Made by a program: the position numbers and the translations under genes | In this document: piece after piece, positions 24,208-34,250 of the stretch | Layout: each line of letters starts with the position of its first letter | How positions within the stretch are numbered: the first letter of the stretch is position 1 | The notes under the pieces: model-generated | Databases searched by the model: none | Told to the model about the DNA's origin: nothing | Seen by the model: the letters and a program-made list of their open reading frames with translations, nothing else | DNA from: Panax quinquefolius | Taxonomy: Eukaryota; Streptophyta; Magnoliopsida; Apiales; Araliaceae | Length of the DNA: 64,000 bases | Assembly: GCA_020205615.1 (NCBI GenBank) | Contig: CM035151.1 | Coordinates: 11,742,565 to 11,806,564, forward strand | Direction of reading: 5' to 3'

Positions 24208-27200
24208 CTAGTGATGTGATTCGCTGGTAGGTCCAGATCGAGCATTTAATAAAGGTTGGAGAGCCTTCACTACAATACTCATGTTTGGCCGAAAATCAGC
24301 TTCATATTGCACACACAAAGCAGCAACGGCGGCCATCTGTTCCCAGCAAGATACAATAATAGCAGAAAAGAGAATTCAAAATTAACTAAACTATAAAGTT
24401 ATCTATCATTTCCGATAGATATTCTAATTTGAATGTGGACTTTTAGTTTTAAATGGAAAGGCAACATAATGTTGCAAATTCTGAGCAAAAAGTGATCCAC
24501 TCTAAAATGTACTCTAGATTACCTTAGCAACGGCCTTTGGAGGGTATTCTCCACTAAGTCTAGTGTCAACACACTGCTTCACCTTGTCTTCACTGAGTTT
24601 TGGAGTTGCCTAATACAAGCCACAACTGAAGAATCAGCTTAGATGGAAATATATGGAAATAAATAATAAGTCCAAAATAAAGTACACAAACACTCTCTTA
24701 AAGAGTCAAGACCAAGATAAAATAGTACCCATGTCACCAGACTCTGCTGTCCTCGCGGCAATGTATGATCAACAGGTTTACGCCCAGTTAAGAGTTCCAA
24801 TAGAACCACTCCAAAACTGTAAACATCACTCTTTGAACTCAGTTGTCCAGTCATTGCATATCTGCCATTCAAAATCAGAAAACTCAGATCAGTTTACAGT
24901 TCAAGGAGGCAACATATTGACGTATGCATATCAGGTTTTACATTCCGGCACCTTGTTAGGTAGTTACTCCAGGTTTCAATGAGATCATGTGTGTGATTTT
25001 TACTCTTAATTTACACATGAAAAAACAAAGGGGATAAAAGGTTTAGACACCAACCCAAGTTAGACATGAGAGAAATTGAGAAATTATATGACCTAGATGC
25101 TGTGACGGGTGATCTTAGAAGATCACATTTTAAATTCAGAATCTGACATTCTTCGACCATATTTTGCCCTAAACCTTACACTGTTGAAATATCAAAAATA
25201 TTGTGTTCTTGCTCCAAGTCCAGCTCCACCCTTCCCAGTGCAGCCTGGTTACCTTGATCTTTATTAGCAAATAAATGGATCACAAAGACCAAGAACTAAA
25301 TTACATAAAAGGTATGCTAAGTGCTGGGCCAAACAACTGATATTTGTAGTCAACAAGTAGATCTCACTAACTGGTTGTCTTACTTCCCTTGAACCATCCA
25401 ATGCTTTTATGTGTGTGTATATATATATGGGGGCGGATCAATGGCACTAAGTTTTTTACACAATTCTTTGACTCTTGGATTTGAACACTCTTAATGGCTA
25501 AAAGATTAAAGCTGATTTTTAATTTATGACTAAATAAAAATAAAAACAAAACCTGGAACTTTTCATCTTTATCTTTTTCACGTCTAAAACTTCAACCTGA
25601 AGCTGTTAAACTGTCACCATGATGGAGGAAGCCCAAGATGTATCATCTAACTCACATATCTCTAGTATGCTACCATAATCTTTGTTTTTATTTTTATTAA
25701 GTTATAAATTAAAAATCAGTTTTAATCTTAGCCATTAATAGTGACTTGTGTTAAAAACTTAATGCCATTGATCTGCCCCCTATATATATAGTTTCTGCAG
25801 GGTAATTTCAGCTCCTTTAATTCTTTCTATTTTGATTAAAAATCGATTAGCTATATCATGTATGAAAGATTTCTTAAAAGCCAAAATTGCTTCCTGTTAA
25901 GTATCCACTTTATGGTTGACAAACACTGGATGGACAATCTGACTAGAATATGGGGTTTCTTTAACAAAAACTAGACAGAAGTGACATCCAAAAAAGAGCT
26001 TACTCAGGGGCATGATAACCAAAAGTTCCAAGAACACGAGTTGAATGAAGGCGTGCTGCATTGTCAGGTGCTTGATTCGACAGATCAAAATCAGCAACTT
26101 TAGCCACATCGTCATCAAATAGTAAAACATTGCTGGACTTAATATCCCGATGGATAATATGAGGTTGTGCCTTTTCATGTAGATACTCGAGTCCCTTTGC
26201 CGCCCCAACGGCAATCTTAACTCTTTGGGACCAAGATAAAACTGGACCTGGTTGTGCACCTTTGACACCTTTTCTTCCTACAAGAACATAGTGGCAAATA
26301 TTGTGTGAATTACCAAGAATATGAACAATATTTGCTACTGATAAACTCGTGGTCAGCCAAGAAGATGGAAAAGTACAGTAAAAAGAGACTTATGACAGCA
26401 CATTACATGTCGATCGAGATATTGTGCAACCACTCTGGCTATATATAATGAGGTATATATGAGAGAGGATACTCGATCAATTAAGACAGTAAATTGAGCT
26501 CCAATCATGTGGAGGCAATGTTACCTGCAAGTTGACAAGTTCCCTCCAATGCTTTTAGGTTCTGTCTAAAAGTTATGAGGTAATATATGTAGCGGATAAT
26601 ATGTGCATCAGCTATAAAGACGTTTCTCCCAAATAAGCTTAAATGTTAAAATCATCTGGGTGAAATCAAACTCTTAATTTCTCCACATAGAAGTCGTTAC
26701 AAATTGTCCAATGGTATGAAGCTCAACTACTTACGAGGTACCAAAAGATGTTCAGTGGTCATTTTAAGGTTTAAAGAAATTCATGCATTTTTTATCAGTA
26801 GCAGTGGTTAGGAATAAGACTCAACTTCACAAAGGTCTAAGAAGGAAAACTTAACACTACTTACCATGAAGAATATCATGAAGAGATCCATTTGAAGCAT
26901 ACTCATAGGCAAGGAGACGAAGGCCACCATCCACGCAATAACCAAGCAGCTCGACAACATTATCGTGTTTAAGTCTCGATACCATAGAAATCTGTAATGA
27001 AATGAGCCAAAAAACAGAAAATTAGATCAGAATAAATCAGTTGCATTTGATGTAGGATTGTTAACATAACGGATTGTGATTGGGCCAACCTGTGCTAAAA
27101 ACTCTTGGTCTGGTTGCTTACTGGAGTCTAATTTTTTAATTGCTGAAGCCTTCCCACTTTTCAAGACACCATGATATACTCTCCCATATGATCCCTCACC

Positions 27201-27663
27201 AATCAAAGCTTTTGTACCAAAGTTATCTGTAATATCTTTCAACTCATCCACTTGGAGTGCAGGGACATTAATAGGTTGAACATTTATAGTTTGCGTATCC
27301 CTTGGTGCTGTCTCTGTGGCATGATAACCACCATTATTACCTACACATTATTTAAATAAGTCACAATTTGATAAAGCAAAAAAGCCTTAATGAGATAGCG
27401 ATGGCAGAGTGCCAAAAATACGAAGTTGTAACAACCGACTTGGACTACAAACTCAAGGCTTTGTTTCTAAATATTAGTATGCATAATCTCCGAATTGGTT
27501 ATACCAAAGAGTCTCAACAATTTCAAGTAGGGTTCATTGCAAGTGATCTAAAAAAAACTACAGCCCAACATAAAGAATCACCTGCTGAGTGATTCACCGT
27601 AAATGGTCCATTATCAGAAGCCTTTTGCATATCATCTTCTGAGCAACAGCTGAAGCAGCTCAT
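24208..27663 (-). CDS. Pti1-like protein kinase (CARK1/At3g17410 type)
   Basis: Cytosolic receptor-like cytoplasmic kinase of the Pti1 group. Relatives act downstream of OXI1/AGC kinases or on ABA receptors. Coding exons in reading order on the minus strand are 27663-27582, 27340-27090, 26991-26865, 26277-26004, 24861-24729, 24609-24523 and 24336-24208: 1083 nt, 360 residues, usual for the family. The N-terminus [11 protein letters not shown] carries cysteines 3, 6 and 7, likely palmitoylation sites for membrane attachment. Kinase motifs: glycine loop GEGSYG (75-80), AIK lysine (96), HRDIKSSN from residue 196, and ADFDLSNQ (215-222). The usual DFG is therefore DFD (216-218), as is typical for this subgroup. 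[12 protein letters not shown] follows. The protein ends [10 protein letters not shown] 5' UTR intron is likely, with its donor at about 28,879. A Mutator-like MITE sits in the intron between 24,861 and 26,004. Confidence 0.95.
25429..25780. mobile_element. Mutator-like (MULE) MITE with long terminal inverted repeats
   Basis: A 352-bp element in an intron of the Pti1-like kinase gene. The left end begins GGGGGCGGATCAATGGCACT; the complement of the right end begins GGGGGCAGATCAATGGCATT. The similarity continues for about 110-130 bp on each side (AATGGCTAA..GATTAAA..CTGATTTTTAATTTAT). It is flanked by TATATATAT on both sides, which fits a 9-bp Mutator-type duplication, although the repeat itself is low in complexity. 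It has no coding capacity. Confidence 0.8.
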
Positions 27664-28879
27664 TGTTTTTTTACCTTGAAATGAAGACTGGAGAATGAAT
27701 TAAGAAATGAAATTAGCTAGCAATTTTAGAGCGAGGTTTTATCCCTAAATAGTTACAGTTGCAACACAAAACCGTACACAGAAGATGCTATATACAAATA
27801 AGATGAGTAAATAAGCCTCATCACCCAGCAATACCAGAGTGCATCACAATTTTATGATGAACGTTGACTTTCCTATTTCCTCTAATTCTAATTTTTCTAG
27901 AAACATAACAAATGTATGCTTCTAAGAAAGTAGGCATTATATGCATCACCACTAAAAGATATAAAAAGTAAATAGTTTAATATATGTAGATGCATGTAAA
28001 GCAACACTTCTAGGCTAAATCTAAGTTCCTATCCTGATCCTACATATAGAACAATGCATGTTTGACATAAAAAAAGTTGAAGTGCTAAGTATCGTCTGAC
28101 TAAATCCAAATTTACAATCAAAAACCATATTTAAATCTCTTCATCCTCAACAGCACTCTTTAATTTTACCTAACAGTAAGCTTCTGCCTTGGTTGCATTT
28201 TTTAAGGGATAAATAAGGACTAAACACTCTGCCGTTCATTTAAGAAAGGACTAAAACAGACAAAACAAGAGGCAAATGAGTGCATTCAATTCAGATTTAA
28301 ACCATAATATCACAAATTCAAGGTTAGGGCTATCTTTTCCTTTTTAATCCACTAGCTTTTGAAACAACAGCAGCAATAGTAAGAAGTTTGCTATTTACTA
28401 ATAAAATATTGTATATTGAAACTGAATTACACTTGGCATTTAAGAGAAACTCAAAAGTCACGAAAGAAGAAACGATTTTTTTATTATCACAAATAGCAAA
28501 ACAGCCCAGCTCATCAACAGCATTTCATAGAATCAATGATCAATCAAGCACAGAATCCAATTGATATACTTTTCAACAACTCCAGATCAACCCATAATTC
28601 TACAGAACCAATTACAAAATAATACTACAATCTGTTAAAAGTTAAACTCATCAACATCAAACTTTCCCCCAAAACCAAGAAAAATTCCCGCTACAAAAAA
28701 AAATCCCATTTTTCATTAAATATGACTTTTACAGACACAAAACATAGAAAATAAACAAGTATATACTCCTTTAGGCCAAATTCTGAAAGACCCATAATTT
28801 CTAAGGGTGAATTGGTAGTAAAAATTCTAGGGTTTGAACTTAGAACACAGAAATCAAAAAGTTGGGCAGAAAAACTCAC

Positions 28880-29341
28880 CTTTCTTTGTGTATGTAACCG
28901 TCAATCAGATTCTCTTGAAAATTTGTGTAGGAAAGCAATACGTGTAGGTTAAGAACAACAACATGCAAATGAAGAAAGAAAGAAAGAGCCTTTTACTACT
29001 ATTAACGGTAGTTTTGTCTGGGATCTTTTGACTTCATACGAAGAAATACACCATACCATTAGATAGAAGATGTATGGAACTATGGGTAGTTTTAGAAAAA
29101 TGTAAACCAGTCAAAGTGGTCCCGTTGATTTAAGTCAAACAGGTAATCCAGCCGGTTAATCTCGCTTGATATAATCACCTGACCAAATCATTGACTGCAG
29201 TAAAAGCGACTTTTGATAAAATCCATCAAGCTTCATGAATGTTTAGTGAACCTCTTTAATCACCTTTATAGCAAGTAAGTACTAGTATAACTCTTAAAAC
29301 CCCCAATGACTGCAATTGAAAGCCGAATGGTTAGAATAAAA
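28880..29341 (-). promoter_or_regulatory. 5' UTR exon and remaining upstream region of the Pti1-like kinase
   Basis: The donor AAAG/GTGAG on the minus strand at 28,879-28,878 marks the end of a likely non-coding first exon starting around 28,900-28,960. Only about 400 bp separate this from the first retrotransposon LTR at 29,342, so the native promoter is short or partly displaced. No clear TATA box was identified. Confidence 0.45.
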
Positions 29342-30548
29342 TGGTAAGACCGAAATTTTTTTAAATAAAAGGAATTTCCTTTATTTATTATTTTGAAATA
29401 GTAAGGGTTGATTTGATTAATGTGGATAGTTAAGGGTTAAATCATGTGAATATTTCAAAATAAGCAGTGGTTATAAAATATTCATTGTTGTGGGGGAATA
29501 TTAGTTTGGTGGTGTGGAATATTAAATCTTTGTCGGGGAATATTAAATGCGACGGTATTATTGCGACCATGTGTGGGCCCCATAACGGATAAGCGATTGG
29601 ATGAAGAAAGCAGCAAAAAGTTTGGGTGGTTATAAATAGCGGCGTAGTTATTCAGATTAAGGCATTGGAATACCGGTGGTTAAAACACTGATGTCTGGCG
29701 TTGTTGAGCGATGGCACGCGGTATTGCATCAATTATTGATCCTTACGTAAGGCCTTTACTCGATAATTATTCACGATAATTCTTGTTTATATTTTATTTT
29801 ATTGATTCATAATTCTTTGCGTTGGTATTTTATATTATTGTTGTTTGATAATTGTCCTTTGCAGATATTTCCCATTATCGGATCGATAATTCATATTATT
29901 TGAATAATATTATTAGATAACATTATTGGCGATGTCTAGAAAGTTACATCTAAGGAGAGGTTTGGTCACTAATTGCGCCGATGAGGAGAGATCCTTATTG
30001 GAAGCCCCTCTTTCACAGGAGCGACTGGTTGTCATAAATGTGATTACGTAATATTATTTGTGAATAATTAATTATTGATTCATATGATAAGGAAATATTT
30101 ATTTTATATGAATATAAATGATGGATTTATTTATGTGGTTATTAATGAAGGAATTAATCTTTGAGATGTTTTATTTGTATTTTTTGTCGGATTGGAGGTA
30201 TTAAAAGATCAATCGGTGTTATTACTGACTTTATTGTGTGAGTTATAATATTTAATCAAATAGTTGGATCGTTGTAATTTTTGGATATATTATACATATA
30301 TAAGTTGAGTATATGTCCACAAATTTTGAGCAGATTAAAATGAGCGTATAATTTATTATGAATTTTAAGAGGTGGTGATTGAAAATTAGGTTATAAATGA
30401 TTTTGGTGGAAAATTCTAGAATTGGTGGGCCCCACTTTTGGTTGGTGAAAAAATGTCTTGAATTTTATTTCAAATGTGGTGGGTGGCAATAGTAGCGAGT
30501 AAAAGCCATCGGTGTGGCGAGTCAAAATGCCTTGGTAATTAACATTTT

Positions 30549-30559
30549 CTATAAATAGA
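30549..30559 (+). promoter_or_regulatory. TATA box of A-type LTR (5' copy)
   Basis: CTATAAATAGA followed by GGCTAAG. The same word occurs at the equivalent place in the 3' LTR (37,236-37,246). A similar CTATAAATAGAAGCT occurs in B-type LTRs (38,923; 61,692; minus strand near 42,133 and 49,433). Conservation between two diverged LTR families supports a real retroelement promoter. Confidence 0.7.
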
Positions 30560-30837
30560 GGCTAAGTTAGAATTGAAAATCACACGAAACAAAGTTTTCT
30601 CTCTCTCTCTCTATATATTATTGGCGTATTTTGTGAGTATTTAGATACTTTGAGAGTTCTTTATTGATCTGAAGTTTCATTCGACATCACTTTTCGACCT
30701 TTCCTTAGAAATCTTGATTCTTTGAGGTAAGGGATATTATTTTTTTTAAATAATGATATTATTTCTTGATATCATTATCTTTGAAATATTGATCTGAAGT
30801 TTTTATCAAATTTGGAACTTTTTCATGTCGGGTTACT

Positions 30838-30935
30838 ATTCATGAGTTCTTATTCACGAGTTCTTATTCATGAGTTCTTATTCACGAGTTCTTATTCATG
30901 AGTTCTTATTCACGATTCTTATTCACGATACTATT
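30838..30935 (+). repeat. 14-bp minisatellite in A-type LTR
   Basis: Alternating CATGAGTTCTTATT and CACGAGTTCTTATT units in tandem, about six copies. Equivalent tracts lie at 37,518-37,615 and 51,999-52,060 in the other A-type LTRs. A related tract of TTCACGTATCTGGCC units follows at about 30,990-31,050. Confidence 0.85.
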
Positions 30936-31296
30936 AATGAAGCGTGAAGATGTTTTTTGTGGAATTTCTATCTTTTGGTGTCGGAGTTCTATTCACGTAT
31001 CTGGCCTTATTCACGTATCTGACACTTTATTCACGTATCTGACCTTATTCATCGAAAAATAAAATTTCTTCTTTTAGTCCAAAATATCTATTACGGATAC
31101 TAGCTTTGATTGTATCCATGTTTTGATCATTCTTGAATTTTACTTGATTATGATTATTTATGAAGTATTTGTGAACTTCGGATTGTTTAAAACAAATCGA
31201 ATCCATAATCCTTGTTTGTCTTTTTGTTTCCTTTGGATTAGTTTTCTTTAAAAATATTTTCATCATCCTCGGTCTTAAATGATGATATTATTGAAT

Positions 31297-31497
31297 ATCT
31301 TTGGCACATGATAGTGCAAAGATGAATGATTTCTGAAGAATATCTTTGGCTTTCTTTGGTGCAAAATGAGCAGTGTTTAAATGAACATGGCCAGGCGATG
31401 AATATCTTTGGCCTTTAGTGCAAAGATGAGCAGTGTTGAGATGAACATGGCCAGATTGATGAATATCTTTGGCACATGGTGCAAAGATGAATATTTG
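31297..31497 (+). repeat. GAATATCTTTGGC/GTGCAAAGATGA minisatellite in A-type LTR
   Basis: Four copies of a unit of about 45-60 bp that begins GATGAATATCTTTGGC and contains GTGCAAAGATGA. The unit is partly palindromic (ATCTTTG / CAAAGAT). The same array occurs at 37,973-38,168 and 52,410-52,680, and inverted at about 39,855-39,995. Confidence 0.8.
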
Positions 31498-32058
31498 ATT
31501 TGAGATGAATATTGATTGATGTTACGAGGGATAAAATATTGATGATGGTATTATTAAATTCATAGATTATAGTAGATTTCATTCTCTACGTAACTCTTAC
31601 ATGAATTATTATTTCCATTGCGAATATTGATCGAAACTTGTTGTCTATTGTATTCTATCAGATTTTTTCTGTTGGAGACTAACGATAATTTGTTGTATAT
31701 TATCTTAGTCGTAATATTCTTCTTGGGCTAGTTGAGCTCACCCTTTTCCTTGTTGTTCCATTTTTCTTCTCGGGAGGCGAGAATGTAGCGAGTCTTAGTC
31801 GGGGTATGGAATGAAGGTTACAGAGAGAGTTGTTTAGTAGTCCTCACCATTTTGTAAAATAATGTATCATATAATTATGATGGGGATTTATTTGCGTGTG
31901 GATATTGTCTAGAAGACAATATTATATTTAAACTCACGATATATATTATAAATATTTCACCACGACATTTGTATTATTGAAGTTGTAGTTTGCTTCTTGT
32001 ACCATGTATTTGGCGACTCGAGAATGGGTGTTGTGTATACTATTTTGGGGCGTCACGG

Positions 32059-32070
32059 TTAATATCGAGC
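32059..32070 (+). other. Primer binding site of element A (tRNA-Met type, degenerate)
   Basis: TTAATATCGAGC follows the 5' LTR. The usual plant sequence is TGGTATCAGAGC, complementary to the 3' end of initiator tRNA-Met. Element C shows TGGTATCGAGC at the same place, so the site is homologous. Both lack the A of the CAG triplet. Confidence 0.65.
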
Positions 32071-32223
32071 TTAGGGATATGATCTCTGGCGGAGATCGGG
32101 GAATAGAACTAGGAGGGAGGCAGAGTAAATCCTTGTTAGTGTGTCTACTAAGCTTATTTGTTAGTTGGTCGATATATAGGGATATTATGTGATATATTGA
32201 TTTCCTTAATTAACCCTTATTTT

Positions 32224-33340
32224 ATGGCGGTATTTGAGAATGTCGTTGAGAATATTAATAGTGGAGTAAATGAGGCCAGTGGAGATGCTGTCTTTCACCA
32301 GCGAGGAGAGCGTCTGACAGTTGGCAATGTTCCTCCACATGAACAACACCCTTTGAGAGATGAGAGCGAGGGGATGTTTAGAAGTTTTTGCGATTCATGC
32401 AAAATCGAGGCGAGGAGACTTCGTGTTCAAAATCTGAGGAGAAATGATAGCAATTCACGGGTTGTCACGACCAAGCGATTCGAAGTTGGGACCACGAAAT
32501 TTAAGGAAAGCGGATCCGATCATGGCGGAAACATGGGTCAAACAAATTACGAAGATATTCGATGTCTTGGGATGCGGAGAGAACGAAGAAGTTCCATTCG
32601 CTACTTTATGTTAAAATGGCGAAGCGGACTCTTTGGTGGGAGTGCGTGAAGCGTACCCATCCGGTACTTTTCGGCGTATCGTGGGAGACATTTGAAAGCA
32701 GTTCAATGACAAATACTTCCACGAAAGTATTAAATCGTATGAAGGAAGTGGAGTTTATTAGACTAGAAGCGAAATAACATGGCGGTGTCCCGATCTGGCG
32801 AAGTTAGCGGAGTTATCGAGTTTGCACCTCATTTGGTGGAGAATGAGGAGCATTATGGCGCGGATGTTTCTTAGAGGTTTGAAACCCGGCGTCGTCGATA
32901 TCTCATTTCTCATAAATTTTCTCTCTATTCGGATGTTGTCAGCGAGGGCTCGGTTGTTAGGCGAGAGATAACGAAATGCGTTCAATGAGGACCATAACGA
33001 GGATCGTACTGAGAGATAGCGATCAGCGAAATAATGATAACTGCGGAGAAAAGCGAATACGGACGAAATGGTAACCACTACGGTGGTAATCATGGTCGTG
33101 AAAATAGAAGAAGCGAGTCGGGAGGAGATTTTAAAGGAGATTTAACAACGACCATGTGAAGGCGGCGGTCTTGATGACAAGCTGGTTCTAAGGGAGAGAA
33201 GCGACCACCGGTCGTATCTTACAAATGCACGGGAAGAGGGACATATCATTGGCGAGCCCTGAGCAGTTTAAGGTATGCTATAATTGTGGAAAAGAAGGAC
33301 ATATCGCTCGAGATTATGCGATATGAAACCCGATCCGGCG
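32224..33340 (+). pseudogene. gag region of element A (frame-broken)
   Basis: The ATG at 32,224 starts a frame that stays open for about 140 codons; similarity to the gag of C, B and D then continues in other frames. The region around 32,530-32,720 corresponds to the conserved gag core (KIFDVLGC-like and FRGEADxWW-like blocks, here split by shifts). A CCHC zinc knuckle, CYNCGKEGHIARD, is readable at about 33,278-33,316. It would package the RNA into virus-like particles if restored. Multiple shifts and stops make the present copy non-functional as read. Confidence 0.75.
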
Positions 33341-33439
33341 AGAATGGTGACTCGAAAGGATGTCCCGAAAAAAAATCAAAGTCAGCGGTTCTTGGAAGGC
33401 GTTTGTCGTGGCCGGTCAAAATCTGAGGAACGACGAAGT

Positions 33440-34085
33440 TAGCAGGTTAGTTAATTATAAATTCTTGCGAAGTTTATACCTTACTGAATCTGGGTTCTAC
33501 CCATTCTTTTATCTCTCTTGCTTTTTTGCGCTCAGCGTTTGAACTTGACTACGGAGAAATTAGACTTTGACTTTTTATGGAGACTCAGTTAGGAAAAACT
33601 TTCATTACATCAGTTGTTTAGAAATCTTGCTTGATTCGGGTTGGCACTATCACATTACACATTAACCTTATTTCTATAGAGATATTTGCTTTTGATGTGA
33701 TTTTAAGGTTAACTACTCATCATGCCAAATTGATTGCTTTTGTAAGGTTGTTAGGTTTCATATTCTAAGTAACTTTTGTTATTGATTTCAAGCAATCAAA
33801 CCATTGTAATCAAACATTTTCATATCAAGCCATGAAGTCGTTCGTTTATTACGGATGTCGAGTTTTCTTAGTCCATGTTATGGATTTGAATAAAGACACG
33901 TCGATTTGAATAATATTCTTGTTGTTATTGATTTTTCTGACGTATTTTACGAAGAATTTCTTGGCTTACTCCCAAAGCACGATATTAAATTTTGTATCGA
34001 CTTTGAACCCGATACAAAACTCATTTCTAAAATCTCATATCGAATGGCTCTATTGAACTTGAGGAGTTAAAAATTCAACTATAAA
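33440..34085 (+). pseudogene. Protease and pre-RT region of element A
   Basis: Near 33,465-33,515 the text resembles YTLLDTGSTHSFIS of retroviral-type aspartic proteases. The active-site codons read as AAT CTG GGT instead of D-T-G. The following linker (ISYRMALLNL at about 34,035-34,065) matches the segment just before RT in element D (58,150-58,175). Similarity to D stops at about 34,085. Confidence 0.7.
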
Positions 34086-34250
34086 TTTGGTACACGAGCC
34101 TTTATCTTGTGACTTCCTTTGTGGAATTCACTAAGCGAGACTCTCTGTGGGGGCGTCGTATTAGATGCGATAGTAAAGCGATAGGTGTCATTGTGACGTC
34201 TTTATCGAGATTGGGATATGAGTCGCGATTGAGAACAACCTAAGTCGATG
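34085..34250 (+). other. Segment replacing the RT core in the A/C family
   Basis: About 165 bp (from ATAAATTTGGTAC to about GTCGCGATTGAG) that has no counterpart in elements B or D, where about 600 bp of RT lies instead. Element C has the same segment at 55,263-55,425 with few differences. It has no recognisable coding potential. Confidence 0.75.

Larger units (their letters stand above)
29342..32056 (+). repeat. 5' LTR of element A
   Basis: About 2.7 kb. It begins TGGTAAGACCGAAATT (consensus TGTAAGACC) and ends TATTTTGGGGCGTCAC. It matches 36,025-38,723 and 50,497-53,223 along its whole length with many small indels. It contains a TATA box at 30,549-30,559 and two minisatellite tracts. Confidence 0.88.

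Noticed and set aside
32158..32649. 163-codon open frame as a possible host gene
   Set aside because: It overlaps the gag start of element A and matches the gag region of element C, so it belongs to the retrotransposon.
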